Below are positions 58,413 to 64,000 of a DNA stretch of 64,000 nucleotides, in pieces (the first letter of the stretch is position 1; every line of letters starts with the position of its first letter). This DNA comes from Malurus cyaneus samueli (taxonomy: Eukaryota > Chordata > Aves > Passeriformes > Maluridae): NCBI GenBank assembly GCA_009741485.1, contig CM019228.1, positions 14,403,200 through 14,467,199 on the forward strand, read 5' to 3'. Both the position numbers and the translations under genes were made by a program. The notes beneath the pieces are model-generated. The model saw only the letters and a program-made list of their open reading frames with translations. It was not told where the DNA came from and searched no databases.

Positions 58413-59650
58413 ATCTGCCTGCATAAAATACTCTTACTTTTTTACAAGCCCCCCTTCAAGGGACTGTATTTTAAGTGAGGCTTTGGCTGCTGCATTTTAC
58501 ACCAGCGCTTTGTCACCGCGGGTTTCTGTGGTGGCAGGAACAGACATTTAACATTCCTGCACAATGCTCAAGACTCTGGCCATAACACTGCACAGATCCT
58601 CCCCAACGGCGCTGAATTACCTTCATTAAATATATCAGTGATCAGCAGCCACCTTTATTCCAACAGACATGATTTCCCACCACACTTCGGTACTTAAAAT
58701 AACTATCTGCATTCAAGTGGCATCTTTTGACAGCTGAACTCCAACTGCTTTACAGACATTCAGGACCTCAAGCCCTCCTCACACGTACTTTACAGGCTTT
58801 GTATCATTAACTGCCACATTTTGTGGTTGTAAACAACTGAAAAAGAAAGCACCCCCTCGGTATGAGGGGACAGAGAGAGCTGCTGTCCCGCGAGCCTGGG
58901 GGACGGCCAGGACAGGCTGGCCGTTTCCATCCATGCTGTGCCTGTCACACCATTCCCTGCACGGCACTCAAGTGACACCTGAAGCACAAAGATGATTTTA
59001 CAAGGCATTGTGAGCTCCTGAAAACAAAACTAAGGAGCTCAAAGCAGAACGAAACCTTCTCAGCCGTATACTGGGGTGGCTGTAACAAAGCTCCATCTCC
59101 CAGCAAAAAGCTACATCACGATAACCTCAATGTGACCGGCAGGATGGAGCGGGATGCGTCACTCCAGCACCTTCCCCGTGCTGCAGGCATCACCTCTGAC
59201 ATTTGTAGCTCCTTTCCCATTAGCAGGATCACAGCACCGGTGGCTGGAGGAATTCAGGAGCTGCCAAAGGGACACGGGAACGAGGTGCTTTATAAACAGG
59301 CTGTTACTCCAGCGAGCTGCTGTTTGTGTTCTTTACTAAGTACAGAGTGGTTACAATCTATCAGCAAAGCATTTTAAATGAACAGCACTAAGCACTTAAA
59401 ACTCTGCAGCCAGTGGCTAGAACAGAATATTTCCAGTCCGGATTATTGGCATCATCTTTTTTTTCCGGCGGAGACGGCGCATTTGGCATCTATTAACAGG
59501 GTTTGCATTATTTATTAACCTGCATCAGGAGTCATTTCCAACTCGCAGGGAACTACGCGATTTATTTAGGAGCATAACCTCTCTGTCAAGTTTCACAACT
59601 GCTCCTCAGCTCCCCAGTCGATAAAGCAGCTCCAAAAATGAGCAGAAGGG

Positions 59651-59941
59651 TTGTCTGGTCCCCTCGTCAGGGGGTGATAAAGAGGGAGGGCAAGCCAGGG
59701 AATGGAGCTGTCAGGAGGTTTAGGTTGGAGATCAGGGACAGGCTCTTCCCCCAGAGGGTGCTGGCACTGCCCAGGCTCCCCAGGGAATGGTCCCGGCCCC
59801 GAGGCTGCCAGAGCTCCAGGAGCGTTTGGACAGCGCTGCCAGGGATGCACAGGGGGGATTGTTGGGGGGTCTGGGCAGGGGCACGGGTGGGACTCGATGA
59901 ACTTTGTGGGTCCCTAAATGGGCATATTCCACGATTCTAAA
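59651..59941 (+). mobile_element. CR1 LINE 3' tail, different subfamily
   Basis: Phrases GGAGATCAGGGACAGGCTCT, AGGAGCGTTTGGACAGCGCT and GGGTGGGACTCGATGAACTT mark a CR1 subfamily different from the GGATCCCTGGCAGTGTCC type common elsewhere here. Confidence 0.8.
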
Positions 59942-61261
59942 AAAGTGGGCAGCAACGCACAAGGGTGTGCAACCATCCTGCATGGAGAGTGTTGAGCATG
60001 GGGGCTACAGAGAAAAGAGATTCCCAAAACCTTGTCAGGCTGAGGCTTTTCTTCCAACGTCAAATGCGGAAAAGGGGAAGCAACAGGAACGGGTTTAGTT
60101 TAATATTTAGTTTCCTTATGCAAGGGGCTCTACTTGGACAATAGGGACAGAACCTGGGCCCTGCCCAGGGCAGGAAGGTGAAGATGAAGATGAAGATCTC
60201 ACCTTCTCCTCATCACAAACAAAAACCCCCAGAGCTTCAGCTCTTCCTGGGATCAGGGGCACAGTAAGGGCACAAACAAGTGAGCAGAGGACATCAAGGC
60301 TCAGCTGCTTCCCAGGGAAATCCACAGCAGCGGTCCCTGCACACCCCATACATGGGATGAGGTTAATGCACGACCTTGCAGAAATGACTCACATTTATGG
60401 AGTATTTTACTGCACCAATTTACCCGTAAATAACACAGAAAATGGCGTTTTGCGTTGCAGATAATTTTATTAGGTGTTAGCTCTGCGCTGGGGATGAGAA
60501 GAGAGGCAAGAACCTCTGCTGTGACTATCAAAGTCAAACAGTCAAAGGATCACTGGGAAAAGGGGACCAAGCCCCAGGAAAGAGTGCTCAGCTTTCACAC
60601 AGTGAAGTTATTCCTATTCAGAATCAAATTTTAACGAGAGAACACGACATCTCTTCGCTGAAACAGGGAAGGATATGGCAGAAGGGAAAGAGCTGGGCCT
60701 GAGCATCCCTACACTAACCACCTGGGAATGAGCAAGTGGATAGGCTGTAGCTATTCCAAACCCTTATCCCACAGGAGGTGCCCAAACCACCCACCCCAAC
60801 AGTTTACAACTGAAATTCAAAATGATTTTGAGACTGCAGACCACACTTATTTCTCCTTCTGGACCTGAATGGTAACCAGAGTGCCACAGACAACCATTTA
60901 TTTAGATTTAAAGCCCATTTGGAGCAAATGGGGAATCAAAAATGTAATATTTGTCAATTTTTTTGTTAATAAAGTGATGTCAAATACTTTCAATTGCCAC
61001 TTACTGAGTCACAAGGCAGGGCTGTAAAAGTTATTTTTATTTACTAATGCTACACGACAACTCGATAATGAGCTTTTAATTAAAACCTATTTCTGTTAAC
61101 CACCGAGGAGGCCAAAAACGCGCCCAGGCGTGAGGATGCAGATGGTGCAGCCAAGCACGTTCTGTGGTGTCTGCCCGAGACAGAGACAGAGCGGGAAACA
61201 GAGAACAGGAGGCTGTGACCAGACAGAGCCTGGGGACAACTGATGACAATGTGCCCTCTGC

Positions 61262-61777
61262 CCTGCTCAGGTGAGACCCCACCTGCAGAGCTGCCCCAGC
61301 CCTGGGGTCCAGTACAAGAAGAACCTGGAGCTGCTGGAGGAGTCCAGAGGAGGCCACAGAGCTGCTCCAGGGCTGGAGCCCCTCTGCTCTGAACCAGCTG
61401 GGAGAGCTGGGGGTGCTCACCTGAGAGGAGAAGGCTCCAGGGAGCTCAGAGCCCCTTTTGGGGCCTAAAGGGGTCCAGGAGAGCTGGGAGAGGACTGGGG
61501 ACAGGGATGGAGGGACAGGACACTGGGAATGGCTTCCCAGTGCCAGAGGGCAGGGATGGATGGGATATTGGGAAGGAATTGTTCCCTGGGAGGTGGGGGG
61601 CCTGGGAGGTCCAGAGAAGCTGTGGCTGCCCCTGGATCCCTGGCAGTGTCCAAGGCCAGGCTGGACATTGGGGCTGGGAGCAGCCTGGGATGGTGGGAGG
61701 TGTCCCTGCCCATGGCAGGTGTGGCACTGGATGGGCTCTAAGGTCACTTCCAACCCAGCCCATCCCATGATTCCATG
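61262..61777 (+). mobile_element. CR1 LINE 3' fragment, about 515 bp
   Basis: Runs from GCTCAGGTGAGACCCCACCT to TTCCAACCCAGCCCATCCCA and ATGATTCCATG. It is close to the reverse complement of the 35.6-36.1 kb copy. Confidence 0.92.
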
Positions 61778-64000
61778 TCCCAAAGCCTCACCTCACTCTG
61801 TAAGTTGGGCTCACACAGATGAAGGGGTCATGCAGCAGCTCGATGTAAAGCAATCAGCTCCAAGAGGATGAAAGGAGGATTTTGATCCTGCAGGGCCCTC
61901 TGCCAAGGACACACCAAGGAGCTATAACATCAGCCAGAGCCATCTCCATGCATTTACACATCTGCAGTACAACACTGCTCCGTGCCCTGAGAAGGGACAG
62001 TCCCCAGCCTCTCTGTGCAGGAGCTGATTGCTGATGGACATGAGGCGTTTCAGCAGCAGCCTGACCTGCGCTGATAACCCTTACACACTGCTGAGCTCTG
62101 AACACAGACACCTCTCACCCAGGCAGGAGAGAGGGGCAGCCAGCAGTTCATCTCACAGTGAAGCCAGGTTAAATGCCTCTCTTCCCATTTCAAGGGCTGT
62201 GTGATTCCCTAACAGCGCTGCCTCCCCGCTTCAAGGAGATTATTCCCAGGGCTGCTTCCCTGTTCAAGTACCTTTAATTTCAAAAATCACCTACTTGAAA
62301 GACACTGCCTGTACAAAGAAAAAAAAAAACACTCGACAATAAAAAAGAAACAAAAAAAAAAAAAGAGGTATTAAAGAGCATCAAAACTGGAGTCGACACA
62401 CCAAAAGAGAAAGATTTACTGTCCCAAATGCCCACCCTCTTTCCCCTTCCCATCAAAACACCTCTGGATTAATTAACAGAGTCTGGGGATTGACAGCAGT
62501 TTTGAACAGTCTTAGGAGAGAAGTAATAGGAATTTCCAGCTGGCTTAGAAGAGGCTGTGATGGTAACAGAGGGCCCAGAAAACTTTTCAGGTGCAGGGTG
62601 AGGTAGTAAAGTCAAAGAAGACCCATGTCTGTAAGTCACATGCACAGTTTAAAGGCATGAACAGCACCAAAACACCTCCACATTAACTCTCAGACAACAT
62701 TGGTGTGAATCAGAAATTCTGAGGTTTTGGGGCATAAAACCCTCCAAGACATGAAAGAGGAAACAGCCCTTACCTGCTGTGTCTGAGATTTACAGAGAGC
62801 AGCACATGCTCCTGAGCACTGGAGCAGGATCAGGACACGCGGGCACATGGAGGAACCAAACATTGACTTGACAGCTGGTATCCCAACAATTTATTGAGGA
62901 TCACGTTGTAGCTGAGGGGGATTGTTTCTCTCAGCTTTTTTACATAGCTGTTCCTGCACACAGACTGGTGTGCCTGCTCACAGAAGTTTCACGGCACCAA
63001 GAGGTCAATGCCCCTACCAGCAGCACAAGCTGCTGCCTGAAACTGGGAATGTGTGGATCTTTATAAACCCCTTCCAAGTATCCTGCAATGCAGAAGGAAA
63101 CTAAGGGAATTCTACTCCCTTATTTCCTCCTTTTGCCTTTTTATTTTGGTGCAGTGACTGGACCAGCTCAGAGCTCAAAACAGCTTGGATTTACTGCACC
63201 AGCTCTTCCTCAAAAACTCATTTCCACCTCGATTTCCACCCCCAAATCCTCAGTTGTTCCTGTTCCAGCGGATAAGCTTTGCAGCTCAGCTACACAACTG
63301 CCTGTGTCTGGTGACAAAGGGACAGCACTCAGCTGCACGTGGCCGAAATCGGGACTCTACTTACAAGGGCTTTACAACCAACCTCATCCAACTGGCTCTG
63401 CACCGAGTGGGGCACTGGGCTAAAATAAAGATCCCTTCCACCCAGGATTATCCTCTGGACAGAGAGGAACAGCTTAAGCACTGAAGCAATAACAGAATGC
63501 ATGTTTAGACCAGCAAATACATCAGCACAAACTTGCCTCTTCTCGCTGCTTGAACACTTAAGCTGTTACTCCAGGCTGGCTGTAAAGCTTTTCCAATTTG
63601 TTTTTAAGACGCCAAAGGATTAAGGTTGGGAAGCAGCTGCACCTTGATGGAGTGACCATCCTGCATGTTTCAAGGCCAAGATCACAGAGAGAACAGAAAG
63701 GACTGAAAAAAAATACTTTTCCTTTGGAAAACAGGCTATGGCTCTGAGATGGAGAGACACTAATGGGGCTAAGCACTGCAAGAGGAAGAAATGGGTGAAG
63801 ACATCGCTGCATGGGCTCTCCTACGTGCCAGAAGTTCTCACAGGGAAAAAACTGCACATGGGAGTGGGTGAGACCAGCCTGACACCTGCTGCACCACACC
63901 TCTGCCATCCCTCCAGGGAGATAGGACAAACAATGCCTTGGATGTGGACTTAAAAATACTATGGAGTTTTAGTTATTGAATGAATCACCGAATAGTGAAA

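Overview
The window looks like bird nuclear DNA. It is full of 3'-truncated CR1 LINE fragments (I count 16), has compact introns, and switches sharply from AT-rich to GC-rich sequence. It carries parts of two well-known vertebrate genes, both on the minus strand. No operon, CRISPR array, tRNA or rRNA is visible.

Positions 1-5644 hold five consecutive exons of ODAD2 (ARMC4), an armadillo-repeat subunit of the outer dynein arm docking complex of motile cilia. The exons are intact, in frame and properly spliced. Neither end of the gene is present. A 25-N gap and a roughly 1-kb CR1 copy lie among the introns.

Positions 5645-11450 are the join. AT-rich sequence without exons runs into a region of apparently scrambled repeat units (about 7.8-9.4 kb). 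A clear 43-bp CA/TG minisatellite follows (about 25 copies, 9.4-10.4 kb), then further CA-rich arrays to 11.45 kb.

Positions 11450-20680 are GC-rich and contain no gene I can recognise. They hold a strong CpG island (about 12.3-13.1 kb), several degenerate tandem repeats, a second N gap and possible regulatory sequence.

Positions 20685-64000 are NF2 (merlin), the FERM-domain tumour suppressor of the Hippo pathway. Exons 2 to 15 and 17 are intact and sum to 556 codons plus stop. The alternative exon 16, which gives the isoform-II tail, is also present. Exon 1 lies beyond the right edge. The 3' UTR probably ends at a polyadenylation signal near 20.70 kb.

The two genes are not expected to be neighbours. 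From general knowledge, chicken ODAD2 is on macrochromosome 2 and NF2 on microchromosome 15. The N-terminal exons of ODAD2 should lie at higher coordinates, but the next 58 kb contains none of them and carries NF2 instead. The composition switch and the noisy repeat both sit between the two genes. A chimeric assembly join is therefore the simplest reading, with a lineage-specific rearrangement as the alternative. I found no new molecular system; the most useful observations are this junction and the splicing details of avian NF2.
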